Counted from the first letter of the stretch, positions 42,921-53,169 are shown. The stretch is 64,000 nt of DNA from Paraburkholderia sp. SOS3 (GCF_001922345.1 NZ_CP018812.1:2356001-2420000), one strand, 5' to 3'. Program-made: numbers and translations. The notes: generated by a model not told the origin, from the letters alone.

Positions 42921-45815
42921 ATGTCCGTTACGAATACCCGAGATACGTCTGCGCTGCTGCGCAGGCTCAACCCTCACTGCGCGCGCGCACTCGAAGCAGC
43001 CGCGAACCTTTGTCAGGCGCGTCTTGCGGGCGAAATTTCCGTCGAGCACTGGCTATTGAAACTGATTGAGGCCGGCGACGGCGATGTCCCGGCGCTGCTC
43101 GAGCATTGCGACATCGATATCGATGCACTGTGGCACGCGCTGCTCGAATCGATCGACCGTGCGCCACGCAATTTGCGCGGCAAGCCAGCCCTGTCGTTGC
43201 AGGCTGCTACCGTATTGCAAGATGCGTGGAGCCTCGCGTCGCCGGACGCCTTGAGTGACACCACGGGCGACGCAATCCGCTCGAGCCAATTACTCCAGGC
43301 TATCGTGCAAGCGCCACACGTGTTGCATACGCGCCGCGCGCTTTCTCTGCTACCGCTGTCCGCTGCACAGATCAGCAGGCTGATACCGCGGCTCGGTTCC
43401 CGATCGGTCGAACACATTCCGACGCCGCCACCTGTTCCCCAATCGGCCACCTATACGCTTCCGCCCGGGCAAACCGGAGCAATCGGACCCACCGAATCCA
43501 TCGGAGCCATCGCCGCAACAAAAGCCACCGACGAAACCGCCGCCCGTGCGACCCATCGGTGCCCTCAACCCGCATCCACACGCAAACAAGCGGAGGACAT
43601 GTCATCGTCCGCGCCGGCATCTCATCAACGCCGCTCTAACGCATATCAAGCAACACCGTCTGCCGGCGAGTCTGCCGGCGAAGCTCTCTCCCGCTTCGCG
43701 CTCGACCTGACCGATAAGGCACGCCGCGGCGAAATCGACCCGGTCTTCGGACGCGATCGTGAAATCCAGCAGATGGTCGATGTCCTCGTGCGCCGGCGTA
43801 AGAACAATCCGATTCTCGTCGGCGAACCCGGTGTCGGCAAAACGGCGCTCGTGGAGGGGCTTGCATTGCGCGTCGCAGAAGGGAACGTGCCGAATCCGAT
43901 CCGCGACGTGCGTATTCTTACGCTCGACCTCGCACTGTTGCAGGCCGGCGCCGGCGTCAAAGGCGAGTTCGAACAGCGTCTCAAGAACGTCATCGACGAG
44001 GTGCGCGCGTCACCGGTACCGATCCTGATTTTTATCGACGAAGCGCATACCTTGATTGGCGCCGGCAACGCCGCTGGCGCAGCCGATGCGGCCAACCTGC
44101 TGAAACCCGCGCTCGCGCGCGGCGAACTGCGGACCATCGCGGCGACCACATGGTCGGAGTTCAAGGAGCTTTTCGAGCGCGACGCCGCACTCGAACGCCG
44201 CTTTCAGATCGTCAAAGTGGACGAGCCCGACGACGAAGCCGCATGCCTGATGCTACGCGGGCTCGTCAACCGCTACGCGCAATACCATCGCGTACACATC
44301 CGCGATGACGCACTCGTTGCGGCAGTCAGGCTGTCACGTCGCTATATTCCCGCGCGGCAGTTACCCGACAAGGCCGTCGACCTCATCGATACCGCGGCGG
44401 CCCGGGTCCGCATGACGCTCGAGTCGCCGCCGGCGGAATTGCAACGCGTGCGCGCAGCGGTCGCCGCGCTCGAACTGGAACGCGCAACGCTCGATGCAGA
44501 CGCGGCGGCCGGCATCGAAGACCATCAAATCGGTCAAACGCGCCGTGCCACCCTCGACGCGCTGCTCTTAACCACTACCGAAGAACAAAAGAAACTGCAG
44601 GCGCGATACGAACAGGAGCTCGCTCTCGTCACCGCGCTGCACGCACGCCGCGACGCCGAACCACCGATGCGCGATCCGCTCGCGCTAAGCACCGCACGCG
44701 AGGCGCTCGCCGACGTCCAACGCAGCTCGCCGCTCGTGTTCGCGGAAGTCGATGCGCAAGCGGTCGCACGTGTGGTCGCCGATTGGACCGGCATCCCGGT
44801 TGGCGATCTCGTCGACGACGAGCTGCAGCGCCTGCTTACACTCGAAGCACAGCTTGCGCAGCGTGTCGTCGCGCAAGACGATGCACTTGCCGCGCTTGCA
44901 CAAAGCCTGCGCACCGCCAAAGCGGGGCTCGGCAACGAGCGGGCTCCGCTCGGCGTGTTTCTGCTCGCCGGCCCGTCCGGCGTCGGCAAGACCGAAACGG
45001 TGCTGGCGATCGCCGACCTGCTGTTCGGCGGCGAGGCCGCGTTGACCACGATCAACATGTCCGAGTATCAGGAAGCGCATACGGTCTCGCAATTAAAGGG
45101 GGCGCCGCCCGGCTACGTCGGTTATGGACGCGGCGGCATTCTGACCGAGGCAGTCAGGCGACGTCCATTCAGCGTCATCCTGCTCGACGAAGTCGAGAAA
45201 GCGCACCGCGACGTGCTGGACCTTTTCTATCAGGTATTCGATCGCGGCACGATGCGCGACGGCGAAGGACGCGAGATCGACTTCCGCCATTGCGTGATTT
45301 TGATGACGTCGAACCTCGGCAGCACGCAAATCGACGACGCGAGCGCCGATAACCGGGCGATCTCGCAAGCGGAACTGCTCGAAGCCATCCGCCCGTCGCT
45401 CACGGCGCACTTTCAGCCAGCGCTGCTCGCGCGCTTCCAGACGCTCGTCTATCGGCCCCTCGACCTGCCCGCGCTTGCATCGATCCTGCGGCTCAAGCTC
45501 GCGAAAGTCGCCGACCGCCTGCGCCGGCAGCACGATGTCCGGTTCGCGTGCGACGAGGCGCTAGTCGACGCGCTGGCACAACACTGCGTCGCGCGCGACT
45601 CGGGCGCGCGCAGCATCGACGCATTCATCGATCAGCGCATTTTGCCCACCGTTGCGCGTGAATTGCTCGTGCGCATCGCAACCGGCACCGTGCCCGCCGA
45701 AGTGCGGCTTTCGGGTTCACCGGAGGGCCAGCTCACAATCGACTTTATCGAACGCGACATCGCGCAAGGCCGCCATACGCCTCCAATCACTGCCACTGCC
45801 ACTGCGACCGCATAA
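42921..45815 (+). CDS. tssH: TssH (ClpV), T6SS sheath-recycling AAA+ ATPase (964 aa)
   Basis: An N-terminal ClpV domain (about 1-165; HWLLKLIEAGDGDVPALLEH) binds TssC. Two AAA+ modules follow: Walker A GEPGVGKTAL with Walker B ILIFIDEAHT, and Walker A GPSGVGKTET with VILLDEVEKAH. Between them lies the coiled middle domain. ClpV disassembles contracted sheaths using ATP. The linker between the N-domain and AAA1 (about 170-240) is unusually rich in Pro, Ala and Thr. The ATG at 42921 gives the usual family start; the frame stays open 76 codons upstream without similarity. Confidence 0.95.
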   Translation: MSVTNTRDTSALLRRLNPHCARALEAAANLCQARLAGEISVEHWLLKLIEAGDGDVPALLEHCDIDIDALWHALLESIDRAPRNLRGKPALSLQAATVLQDAWSLASPDALSDTTGDAIRSSQLLQAIVQAPHVLHTRRALSLLPLSAAQISRLIPRLGSRSVEHIPTPPPVPQSATYTLPPGQTGAIGPTESIGAIAATKATDETAARATHRCPQPASTRKQAEDMSSSAPASHQRRSNAYQATPSAGESAGEALSRFALDLTDKARRGEIDPVFGRDREIQQMVDVLVRRRKNNPILVGEPGVGKTALVEGLALRVAEGNVPNPIRDVRILTLDLALLQAGAGVKGEFEQRLKNVIDEVRASPVPILIFIDEAHTLIGAGNAAGAADAANLLKPALARGELRTIAATTWSEFKELFERDAALERRFQIVKVDEPDDEAACLMLRGLVNRYAQYHRVHIRDDALVAAVRLSRRYIPARQLPDKAVDLIDTAAARVRMTLESPPAELQRVRAAVAALELERATLDADAAAGIEDHQIGQTRRATLDALLLTTTEEQKKLQARYEQELALVTALHARRDAEPPMRDPLALSTAREALADVQRSSPLVFAEVDAQAVARVVADWTGIPVGDLVDDELQRLLTLEAQLAQRVVAQDDALAALAQSLRTAKAGLGNERAPLGVFLLAGPSGVGKTETVLAIADLLFGGEAALTTINMSEYQEAHTVSQLKGAPPGYVGYGRGGILTEAVRRRPFSVILLDEVEKAHRDVLDLFYQVFDRGTMRDGEGREIDFRHCVILMTSNLGSTQIDDASADNRAISQAELLEAIRPSLTAHFQPALLARFQTLVYRPLDLPALASILRLKLAKVADRLRRQHDVRFACDEALVDALAQHCVARDSGARSIDAFIDQRILPTVARELLVRIATGTVPAEVRLSGSPEGQLTIDFIERDIAQGRHTPPITATATATA

Positions 45816-45849
45816 CAAACGCCCCCTCAACCAGCCTACCCGCGAAACC

Positions 45850-46260
45850 ATGCCCGCCGGCCCATCCCTCCATGATGTCCTGCTCGCGCATATCGACGGC
45901 GAGCCGCTCGACGCGCACAGCGATCGCACGCTCGAGTGTCTGAGCGTGCAGCAAAACGTGCGCCGCATTCTGAACACACGAGCCGGCGCGCTCAAACATC
46001 TGCCGGACTACGGGCTGCCCGACCTGACCAGCATCTATAAGGCTTTGCCGTCATCCGCACACCGGCTCAAGGAACAGATGGAAGCCACGCTGCTCAAGTA
46101 CGAGCCGCGTATCCGCTCGATCGACGTCACGATTATCGACAACGATGACCCCGGCGTGCTCGTCAGCTTCGAAATGGCGTGCCATCTACGCAACGCCGGG
46201 CTCGTGCGGTTCGGCACGCACTTCGAGCCGCCCGGCCGGATGCGTATCGAGCCGCGTTGA
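45850..46260 (+). CDS. tssE: TssE, T6SS gp25-like baseplate protein (136 aa)
   Basis: A GPW/gp25-family lysozyme-like fold without lysozyme catalytic residues. Typical segments are SVQQNVRRILNTRAGALKHL, the highly conserved PDYGLPDLTSIYK, and YEPRIRSIDVTII. TssE joins TssF and TssG in the baseplate wedge. It is 34 bases after tssH and is the last gene of the rightward arm, completing the set of thirteen core components. Confidence 0.95.
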   Translation: MPAGPSLHDVLLAHIDGEPLDAHSDRTLECLSVQQNVRRILNTRAGALKHLPDYGLPDLTSIYKALPSSAHRLKEQMEATLLKYEPRIRSIDVTIIDNDDPGVLVSFEMACHLRNAGLVRFGTHFEPPGRMRIEPR

Positions 46261-46311
46261 GCGCAGCCGCATTCACCCCTTATCGGACACCACGAACGGC
46301 AACCGTCGGAA

Positions 46312-47007
46312 CTAGCGGCTCCTCACCACATCCGCTGCTTCGACAATCATCTGCGTCACGACCTGCGGCGTTGCAATCATCGGCGAATGGTCGACCGCAT
46401 GCGAATGCACCCGCGCATTCATGCGCGTGGCGAGCGCCACTTGTGTCTCGGGATTGATCATCCGGTCCTGTTCGGCCACGAGATACCAGTTGGGCCGCTC
46501 TCGCCAGAGCGGTCCCTCGATCGGCACGCCAATGCACGCCGCTGAAATCGGCCGCTGCACGGCGGCGAGCACCGCCAGTTCATCCGCGCTCGCCTGCTGC
46601 GCGAATGCCGCTGCGAAGGCGTCGTCCGGCAGCCAGATCAATCCGTCGCGGTCCGGCGCCAGTTGCGGTGCCTGCGGATGCGCGGCGCCGCGATAGAACA
46701 CGTCGGCTACCGTCTCGCCGTGATCCGGCGCCAGCGCCGCGATATAAACGAGCGCCTTCACCTTCTCGTCGTGTGCCGAGCCGATTACCGCGCCTCCATA
46801 GGCGTGTCCGGCCAGCACAACCGACCCATCGATCCGATCGAGCACGCGATTCAATGCCGCCGTGTCGTCGGCAAACGTCGTCAGCGGCAACGGCGCCGCC
46901 ACGGCCTTCATGCCCCATCCACGCAACAGGGCGATCACCTTGCTCCAACTCGATCCATCGGCCCATGCGCCATGCACGAGCACGACCGTCACATCGTTCA
47001 AAGCCAT
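46312..47007 (-). CDS. alpha/beta hydrolase fold protein lacking the nucleophile Ser (231 aa)
   Basis: The fold resembles the hydroxynitrile-lyase/salicylate-esterase group: TVVLVHGAWADGSSWSKVI carries the oxyanion loop, the acid is in YLVAEQDRMI and the His in VDHSPMI. The nucleophile elbow, however, reads GHAYGG with Ala69 encoded by GCC where GHSxGG is expected. Either the protein is a non-hydrolytic member, it uses another residue, or it is inactive. GGAG lies 8 bases before the ATG. It is convergent with tssE and not part of the T6SS by strand. Confidence 0.85.
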   Translation of the reverse strand: MALNDVTVVLVHGAWADGSSWSKVIALLRGWGMKAVAAPLPLTTFADDTAALNRVLDRIDGSVVLAGHAYGGAVIGSAHDEKVKALVYIAALAPDHGETVADVFYRGAAHPQAPQLAPDRDGLIWLPDDAFAAAFAQQASADELAVLAAVQRPISAACIGVPIEGPLWRERPNWYLVAEQDRMINPETQVALATRMNARVHSHAVDHSPMIATPQVVTQMIVEAADVVRSR

Positions 47008-47189
47008 TTTTCTGCTCCATCAGGAATCGCTGCTATTGATCACGAAAACCCCCGCGGAAACCCAAGCCACGACCTCAAAAAAGCCTACGTTCCAATATCG
47101 CCCTCGGTGCCGTCATTTTGTAACCCGAATAATTTTATATCCGAGGTTACGACCCAGCATGTAACTAGCGAACAAAGACTGATGTGGTT

Positions 47190-48034
47190 ATGACTGGCAC
47201 ACTCAATTCCGTTGGCGGATTGTCAGCGGAGCCGTTTCTCTATACCGCCGCTTTTATCGCCGACGCGCGGGGCCTCGATTTTCTGAATTTGATCGCGACG
47301 CAGGTCGATGTCGAGATCGACTCGATCGAGCGTGGCGAAGGTTGGCTGGCCTGGCTCGGGCAGGCGTCGCTCGTGCCCGAGCCGGTGCTCGACGCGTTTC
47401 GCCCGCGCGCCTTGCCCGGCGAACTCGATGCCGTCGCCGCGCAGGCGAGAAGCCTGCGTGAATGGTTCAGAGCGTTAGTCGCACGGCACATAGAGCAGCC
47501 TTTGACGACCAATGCGCCTTTACGCGATGCTGCCGTACGCGGATATCGCATCGATATCGACCGACTAAGGCCGTTTAAGTCCGTTACTCGAACGTGACGA
47601 GACCTTCACTGAAATCGTCTCGCACGACCATGGCGACAGTCTGGTATTGACACTTGAACAGCAGCGCCGCTGGCGGTCGTCCGAATCGCTGCTGCTGCCG
47701 ATCGCCCAGACGCTCGCGACACTGATCTGCAACGAGAACTTTCTGCATGTGAAAGCTTGCGAGGGGCATCCAGTACACGATGCGGTTCGCCGACCATACG
47801 CGCGGCCATAGCCGCAGATGGTGCAGCATGGCCCTTTGCGGAAACGCGCGAAAGTCGCTGCGCATCGCAAACGTCAGAAAGAAATCCCGCAAGACCTGTT
47901 GCAAAACACGCTACGAGGCCCGTCGCGCAGCGTATACGGTCACTAGACCACGACAAACGCGTACGCGATTGCAAAAACGCACGGCGCGCCTCGCAACGCA
48001 CGAAAACGCATTGCACGAAGCCCCGTTAAAATAA
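47190..48034 (+). pseudogene. CGNR zinc-finger (ABATE-domain) transcriptional regulator, broken by two frameshifts
   Basis: Three consecutive frames together encode one recognisable protein. Frame A (47190 to about 47583) has the ABATE-like start with DARGLDFLNLIATQVD and ends at a stop at 47595-47597. Frame B (about 47584 to a TAG at 47809) continues LLERDETFTEIVSHDHGDSL, then LLLPIAQTLATLICNENF and VKAC. Frame C (about 47771 onward) gives the zinc-finger end RGHSRRWCSMALCGNARKS, with the CGN motif of the family. Both shifts are +1. Intact relatives are cytoplasmic DNA-binding regulators of about 190-210 residues. The first half of the Cys pair also appears changed (Tyr in IQYTMRF). No complete product can be made. 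Confidence 0.75.
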
Positions 48035-48125
48035 AACCCGCCATTGAGCAACCGATCGAACACTGCGCACAGAACGGCGCAAAGAATGGCGCCGAAAGCC
48101 GTTCAGCGTTTTGCAAGGTACCCAC

Positions 48126-48803
48126 ATGCGGATTCTGGTCGTCGAAGACGAGCCCAAGACGGGCGCCTATCTGAAGAAAGGTCTCGAGGAATCGGGCTAT
48201 AGCGTCGACGTCGCCGCCGACGGCGCCGATGGACTGATCCTCGCGCAGGAAGAAGACTACGATGTCATCGTGCTCGACGTCATGCTGCCGACAATGGACG
48301 GCTGGGCCGTGCTGAAAACCCTGCGCGCCACGCGCTCCACACCGGTGCTGTTTCTGACCGCGCGCGACGACATCGACGACCGCGTGCGCGGCCTCGAACT
48401 CGGCGGCGACGATTACCTCGTCAAACCGTTCGCCTTCGTCGAGCTGCTCGCGCGCGTGCGCACGCTCGCACGCCGCGGGCCGCCGCGCGAAAGCGAACTA
48501 CTGAAAGTGGGCGACCTCGAAATCGACGTGAACCGGCGGCGCGTCAAACGCGGCACGAATCGCATCGACCTCACGCCGCGCGAATTCTCGCTGCTGCAAC
48601 TGCTCGCGCGCCGCCAGGGCGAAGTGTTGAGCCGCACGCAGATCGCGTCGTATGTGTGGGATATGAACTTCGACAGCGACACGAACGTCGTCGAAGTCGC
48701 GATTCGCAGGCTGCGCGCCAAAATCGACGATGGCTACGACGCCAGACTGATCCAGACCGTGCGCGGCGTCGGCTACGTGATCGAATGCAAAACGCCCGAC
48801 TGA
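48126..48803 (+). CDS. OmpR-family response regulator, CusR/IrlR heavy-metal type (225 aa)
   Basis: Receiver domain [20 protein letters not shown] with phosphoacceptor Asp51 in [13 protein letters not shown], Thr in VLFLTARDD and Lys in YLVKPFAF; then a winged helix ending VRGVGYVIE. The sequence is close to CusR, CopR and IrlR regulators of metal efflux. AAGGT lies 8 bases before the ATG. The sensor kinase overlaps its 3' end. The tripartite RND pump encoded convergently just beyond is the obvious regulatory target. Confidence 0.94.
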   Translation: MRILVVEDEPKTGAYLKKGLEESGYSVDVAADGADGLILAQEEDYDVIVLDVMLPTMDGWAVLKTLRATRSTPVLFLTARDDIDDRVRGLELGGDDYLVKPFAFVELLARVRTLARRGPPRESELLKVGDLEIDVNRRRVKRGTNRIDLTPREFSLLQLLARRQGEVLSRTQIASYVWDMNFDSDTNVVEVAIRRLRAKIDDGYDARLIQTVRGVGYVIECKTPD

Positions 48804-50281
48804 TGGCCGGCCGGTCGCTGACCACGACGCTCGCGCTCGCGTTCGCGGGCACGACGATCGCGGTGTTCGCGCTGGTCGGCAGCGTGCTCTATTTCGCGCT
48901 CGAACGGCAGGTCACGCACCAGGACGACGACGAAATCGTGCTCGCCGCGCGTCACACGCGACGCCTTGCCAACGAGCTACGGTCGTTCGACGACGTGCGC
49001 GCGCATGCGGACCGGCTCACGAGCCAGGTGCTCGGCAACACGGCGCTGTCGATGGACGTGCGCGACTCGAACGGCAACGTGCTGTCGAGCCATAACACCG
49101 CGGGCGGCGCGACGTCGATGGTCGAGCCGCTCGTCGCGACGCAGCGCGTCGCGCAAGCCGAACGCATTACCGACACCGCCATCGTCGAAACGCAACAAGG
49201 CTCGCGCATGCCCGTGCGGGGCCTCGCCACGGATGCGCTACTGGCCGACGGCAGCGCGGTCACGATTGTCATCGCGCGCGACATGACCGACCGCTGGCTG
49301 CTGCTCGACCACTATCGCGACCGGCTGTACGGCGCGGGTTTCGGCGGCATGCTGCTCGCGTTTCTGATGAGCTGGATGCTCGTGCACGAGTCGCTGCGCC
49401 CGCTCCGCGAGCTCGCGGCACATGCTGCGGCCATCACGGTAGACCGGCTGCACGCACGTATGAAAATCGACGATGCGCCGCGCGAGCTCGCCGCCGTCAT
49501 CGCATCGCTCAATGCAATGCTCGACCGGCTTGCCGGCGGCTTTCAACGGATGTCGCAATACACGGCCGATCTCGCGCACGATATGCGCACGCCGCTCGCG
49601 AATCTGCGCGGCTCGACCGAGGTCGCGTTAGCGCGGCCGCGCGGTGCCGACGAATATCAGGCCTTGCTCGAATCGAACCTCGAGGAATGCGAACGCTTGT
49701 CGCGGATGATCGAGAGCGTGCTGTTTCTTGCCCGTGCCGAGCATCCACAGTTCGTCACCCATATGAAAACGCTCGATGCGCACGCGGAACTCGCGCGCGT
49801 CGCCGATTACTTCGAGGGCATCGCCGACGATGCGGGCGTCAAGGTACGCGTGCTCGACGCCCGGCGAATCGATGACAAAACCGATAGAAAAAATGAAAGC
49901 GAAACCAGCGGCAGCGCGTTCCGGGCCGATGCGGAACTGTTCCGGCGCGCGGTGTCGAATCTGCTCGCGAATGCGATTCGCCATACGCCGCGCGGCGGCG
50001 AAATCACCCTGAGCGCGCAACCGGAGCGCGCCGCGCAGAGGCTACGCGTGAGCGTCGCGAACGAGGGCTCGCATATCGATCCGTCCGCGCTCGAGCGCGT
50101 CTTCGACCGCTTCTACCGCGCCGACCCCGCGCGGCGCACCGCGCCCGCCGGACCCGCGTCGACGGGCCTCGGCCTCGCCATCGTGCGCACGATCATGGAA
50201 CTGCACGGCGGCAGTGCCTTCGCCGAAAGCGACAAAACGGGCACGCGTTTCATTCTGCTTTTCCCATTGAAGCGGAAGTAG
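48785..50281 (+). CDS. sensor histidine kinase, CusS/IrlS heavy-metal type (498 aa)
   Basis: A first membrane helix (about 13-35; [20 protein letters not shown]) and a second (about 178-198; [16 protein letters not shown]) enclose a periplasmic sensor of about 140 residues. HAMP follows, then the H-box [18 protein letters not shown], the N-box [15 protein letters not shown] and GLGLAIV. It phosphorylates the regulator at 48126. Two starts are possible, the ATG at 48785 or that at 48803, which overlaps the regulator stop as TGATG. A charged insertion ([15 protein letters not shown]) before the N-box is unusual. The last 32 bases overlap the convergent efflux gene. Confidence 0.93.
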   Translation: MQNARLMAGRSLTTTLALAFAGTTIAVFALVGSVLYFALERQVTHQDDDEIVLAARHTRRLANELRSFDDVRAHADRLTSQVLGNTALSMDVRDSNGNVLSSHNTAGGATSMVEPLVATQRVAQAERITDTAIVETQQGSRMPVRGLATDALLADGSAVTIVIARDMTDRWLLLDHYRDRLYGAGFGGMLLAFLMSWMLVHESLRPLRELAAHAAAITVDRLHARMKIDDAPRELAAVIASLNAMLDRLAGGFQRMSQYTADLAHDMRTPLANLRGSTEVALARPRGADEYQALLESNLEECERLSRMIESVLFLARAEHPQFVTHMKTLDAHAELARVADYFEGIADDAGVKVRVLDARRIDDKTDRKNESETSGSAFRADAELFRRAVSNLLANAIRHTPRGGEITLSAQPERAAQRLRVSVANEGSHIDPSALERVFDRFYRADPARRTAPAGPASTGLGLAIVRTIMELHGGSAFAESDKTGTRFILLFPLKRK

Positions 50282-51797
50282 TCGAGGTTGAAGTGGCGGA
50301 TGCGAGCACCGCCCGATCCCATCCCCCGCCCAGCGCGCGCATCAACTGCACGCTTGCGTCGATACGGCGCGCGTCGATCTGGTCGACGGTGCGCTCGTTC
50401 GTCAACGCGATCGTCTGCGCGGTCACGACGTCGAGATAGCTGACCGCGCCCGCATTGAAGCGGTTCGTCGTCAGTTGCAGCGAGCGTGCCGCGGCGGCGG
50501 CCGCGAGCTGCTGCGTCTGCGCTTCGCTCGCGAGCGTCGTGAGCGCGCTGAGCTGATCTTCGACCTGCTGGAACGCGACCAGTACCGTCTGCCGATAATC
50601 GGCGACCACGCCGTCGTACTGTGCATGCGCGCCTTGCAGCGCCGCGTCGCGGCGGCCGCCATCGAAAAGCGTGCCGGCAATTTGCGCGCCGAGCGACCAG
50701 AAGAGGCTCGGCGCCGTCAGCCACGGTGCGAAGAACGTGCTCTCGAGGCCCGCGCTCGCCGACAACGTGAGGTTCGGATAATACGCCGCACGCGCTTCGC
50801 CGATCTGCGCGTTCGCCTCGGCGACGCGCCGTTCGGCCGCCGCGATGTCGGGCCGGCGTTCGAGCAGTTCGGACGGCACACCTGGCGGGATATCGGGCAC
50901 CGGCACCGCGGCTGTGATCGGCGCAATCGTGAACGTCGAGGCCGGCTCGCCGATCAGCGTCGCGATCGCGTGCTGCAACTGCGCGCGCTGCAAGTCGATA
51001 TCGGTGTCCTGTGTGCGCGTGCTTTCGAGTTGCGTCTGTGCCTGCGCAACCGCCGATGCATCGACGACGCCCTTCTGGAACTGCTGTTGATTGATCTTGA
51101 GCGCGGCTGCATAAGCGGTCACCGTATCGTCGAGGAGCTTCTTCTGGATATCGAGTGCACGCAGATCGAAGTAGTCGGCGGCGAGGTCCGCGCTGACAGA
51201 CAGACGCACCGCATCGAGATCCGCTTGCGACGCCTGCGCCTCGTCGCGTGCACCGACCGTCGCGTCGCGCACGCGTCCGAACAGGTCGGGCTCCCAGCTC
51301 GCGTTCAGACCCGCGGAATAGTCGGGTTCCGTCACGCCCGCAAGCGAGCGGTGCTCGATGTTCTGCGACGTGCGATAGCGCAACGTCGAAGCGCCTGCGC
51401 TGACTGTCGGAAAGAAGCCCGAACGCTGATACGCGACCATGGCGCGCGCCGCCTGCAACTGCGCGACCGCTTTCCTGACGGTCTGGTTCGAGATGTCGAC
51501 GCGGGCTTCGAGGCGATTCAGTTCATCGTCGTCGAAGACGGTCCACCACGGGCCGCGCGGCGTCGCATCGGCGGGCGCGGCGAGCGACCAGCCATTCGTC
51601 GATTGTGTCGGCGAAGACGGCGGCGAGGTGGGCGCGCTGGCGATGCCTGCTTGCGTGCCCGCATAGCGAGCCGGCACGTCGACGTCGGGTTTCGTGTAAG
51701 CGGGCAGTGTCGAGCAGGCCGCAAGCGAGCTCGCGAGTATGGCGGCGAGCATCACGCGAGCGCGGTCACGCTTCAGGAACACGGGCGGCGTTGTCAT
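50250..51797 (-). CDS. RND efflux outer-membrane factor lipoprotein, NodT/OprM family (515 aa)
   Basis: The lipobox ILASSLAACSTLP predicts an acylated Cys about 27 residues in. The two repeats of the TolC fold are present: WWTVFDDDELNRLEARVDIS through DLAADYFDLRALDIQKKLLD, and RRPDIAAAERRVAEANAQIG through YRQTVLVAFQQVEDQLSALT. It forms the outer-membrane duct for the adaptor and pump encoded just upstream. I chose the ATG at 51797 because AGGAG is 6 bases away; an ATG at 51833 overlaps the adaptor stop but would give an overlong signal peptide. A Ser/Pro/Thr-rich stretch follows the mature N-terminus. Confidence 0.95.
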   Translation of the reverse strand: MTTPPVFLKRDRARVMLAAILASSLAACSTLPAYTKPDVDVPARYAGTQAGIASAPTSPPSSPTQSTNGWSLAAPADATPRGPWWTVFDDDELNRLEARVDISNQTVRKAVAQLQAARAMVAYQRSGFFPTVSAGASTLRYRTSQNIEHRSLAGVTEPDYSAGLNASWEPDLFGRVRDATVGARDEAQASQADLDAVRLSVSADLAADYFDLRALDIQKKLLDDTVTAYAAALKINQQQFQKGVVDASAVAQAQTQLESTRTQDTDIDLQRAQLQHAIATLIGEPASTFTIAPITAAVPVPDIPPGVPSELLERRPDIAAAERRVAEANAQIGEARAAYYPNLTLSASAGLESTFFAPWLTAPSLFWSLGAQIAGTLFDGGRRDAALQGAHAQYDGVVADYRQTVLVAFQQVEDQLSALTTLASEAQTQQLAAAAAARSLQLTTNRFNAGAVSYLDVVTAQTIALTNERTVDQIDARRIDASVQLMRALGGGWDRAVLASATSTSTTSASMGKAE

Positions 51798-51829
51798 CAT
51801 CGACTCCTGATTGTGCGCATCGGCGCGTA

Positions 51830-53098
51830 TCATTTGTTCGCTGCCGCAACCGTGCGCGCCGGCGCCGACGGTTCGATCGCGACGCTTTCCCCGGTCACGA
51901 TCGCATCGCCCGGGTTATTGATCACGCGGTCGGACTTCGCCAGTCCCGTCGCAACTTCGACATAGGTGCCAAAGTCGCGGCCGATCGTCACGGTCTTCAA
52001 TTGCACCTTGTCGCCGGGGCCGGCCACCGCAACCGTCACGCCGTCCGGCCGGAACAGCAGCGCGCTGACGGGTAACTCGAGCGCCGGATGCGCGGAATCG
52101 AGCTGCACGTGCACCTGGGCGTACGCGCCGGGCAGCAGCGCGCCGTCCTTGTTGTCGACGTCGACTTCGACGCGCAGCGTGCGGCTCACCGGGTCGATCG
52201 CATCGGCACTGCGCGCGACCTTCGCATCGAAACGCCGCCCCGGATATTGCTGCGTCGTCAGATAGACAGGCGTGCCCGTGCCGACTTCGCTCGCATCGTT
52301 CTGCGGCACGTCGATAAAAACGCGCAGCGTATTGGTCTCTTCGACATGAAACAGTTCGCCCGGCATTGCCGCGAGCCCCGGCGTGCCGCCGGCGGTCACG
52401 AGCGCGCCGACATCGACATTGCGCGCGGTGATTACCCCGTTGAACGGCGCCGTCACCTTTTCGTACGACACGAGTTCCGCCAGCCGCGCGACGTTCGCCT
52501 GCGCCGACGCGAGAATGGCGCGCTTCGCTTCCATATCGCTCGTTTTCGCGTCGGCGTCCTGCTGCGCCACCGATTGCGTCTGCAACAACTGCTGCCAGCG
52601 TTTTGCGGTGGTGTTCGCGTAGTCGTAGTTCGCCTGCGCGGTCGCTTCGTCGGCCCGCGCCTGGCGTAATTGCGCATCGAGTTCCGGCGTTTCGATCACG
52701 GCGAGCGTATCGCCGGCTTTCACTTTTGCGCCGATATCGGTGTACCAGTGCAGCACGTAGCCGCTCGTGCGCGCATAGATCGACGCATCCGCATACGGCA
52801 TCACCGAGCCTGGCAACAGCAGTTCGCTCGACGCGGGCGCGGGCTTCGGCGTCACGATCGACACCGGCAGCGCGCGTTGCGCAGCGACCTGCTCCGTCAA
52901 CGCCCGCTTCGCCTCGAGCCGCGGCACGAGGCCGATCGCAAGCAATACGGCGGCCAGTCCGCCGATCACGAGCGGCAGCGCGCCATAGCGCCGTCGACGC
53001 GCACGCGCAGACGCGTCCATGCCGCCGTCGGACACGTTGCTGTCGCCCGGCTGGGCCGGCCCGGTTTGCGTGGTTTCCTCGGTTTGGGGAGTATTCAT
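51830..53098 (-). CDS. RND efflux periplasmic adaptor, HlyD/MdtA-type (422 aa)
   Basis: One N-terminal membrane anchor (about 40-60; LPLVIGGLAAVLLAIGLVP) is followed by the split lipoyl domain (ARTSGYVLHWYTDIGAKVKA and YEKVTAPFNGVITARNVDVG), the alpha-hairpin and the beta-barrel (NTLRVFIDVPQNDASEVGTG). The N-terminal 35 residues are cytoplasmic, rich in Gln/Thr and basic at the end (ARARRRRYG). It bridges the pump and the outer-membrane factor. It lies 71 bases after the pump gene and its stop overlaps a possible upstream start of the outer-membrane gene. Confidence 0.95.
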   Translation of the reverse strand: MNTPQTEETTQTGPAQPGDSNVSDGGMDASARARRRRYGALPLVIGGLAAVLLAIGLVPRLEAKRALTEQVAAQRALPVSIVTPKPAPASSELLLPGSVMPYADASIYARTSGYVLHWYTDIGAKVKAGDTLAVIETPELDAQLRQARADEATAQANYDYANTTAKRWQQLLQTQSVAQQDADAKTSDMEAKRAILASAQANVARLAELVSYEKVTAPFNGVITARNVDVGALVTAGGTPGLAAMPGELFHVEETNTLRVFIDVPQNDASEVGTGTPVYLTTQQYPGRRFDAKVARSADAIDPVSRTLRVEVDVDNKDGALLPGAYAQVHVQLDSAHPALELPVSALLFRPDGVTVAVAGPGDKVQLKTVTIGRDFGTYVEVATGLAKSDRVINNPGDAIVTGESVAIEPSAPARTVAAANK

Positions 53099-53169
53099 CG
53101 CGGGTCTCTATCTGAAGAAGGCATCGCGAACAGGTCGCATCGGATCTCGAAAGAAGGCGCTGTCATGGT

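Noticed and set aside
43430..43640. Possible CRISPR-like or repeat tract in the tssH linker
   Set aside because: The sequence is only low-complexity Pro/Ala/Thr coding sequence without regular repeats.
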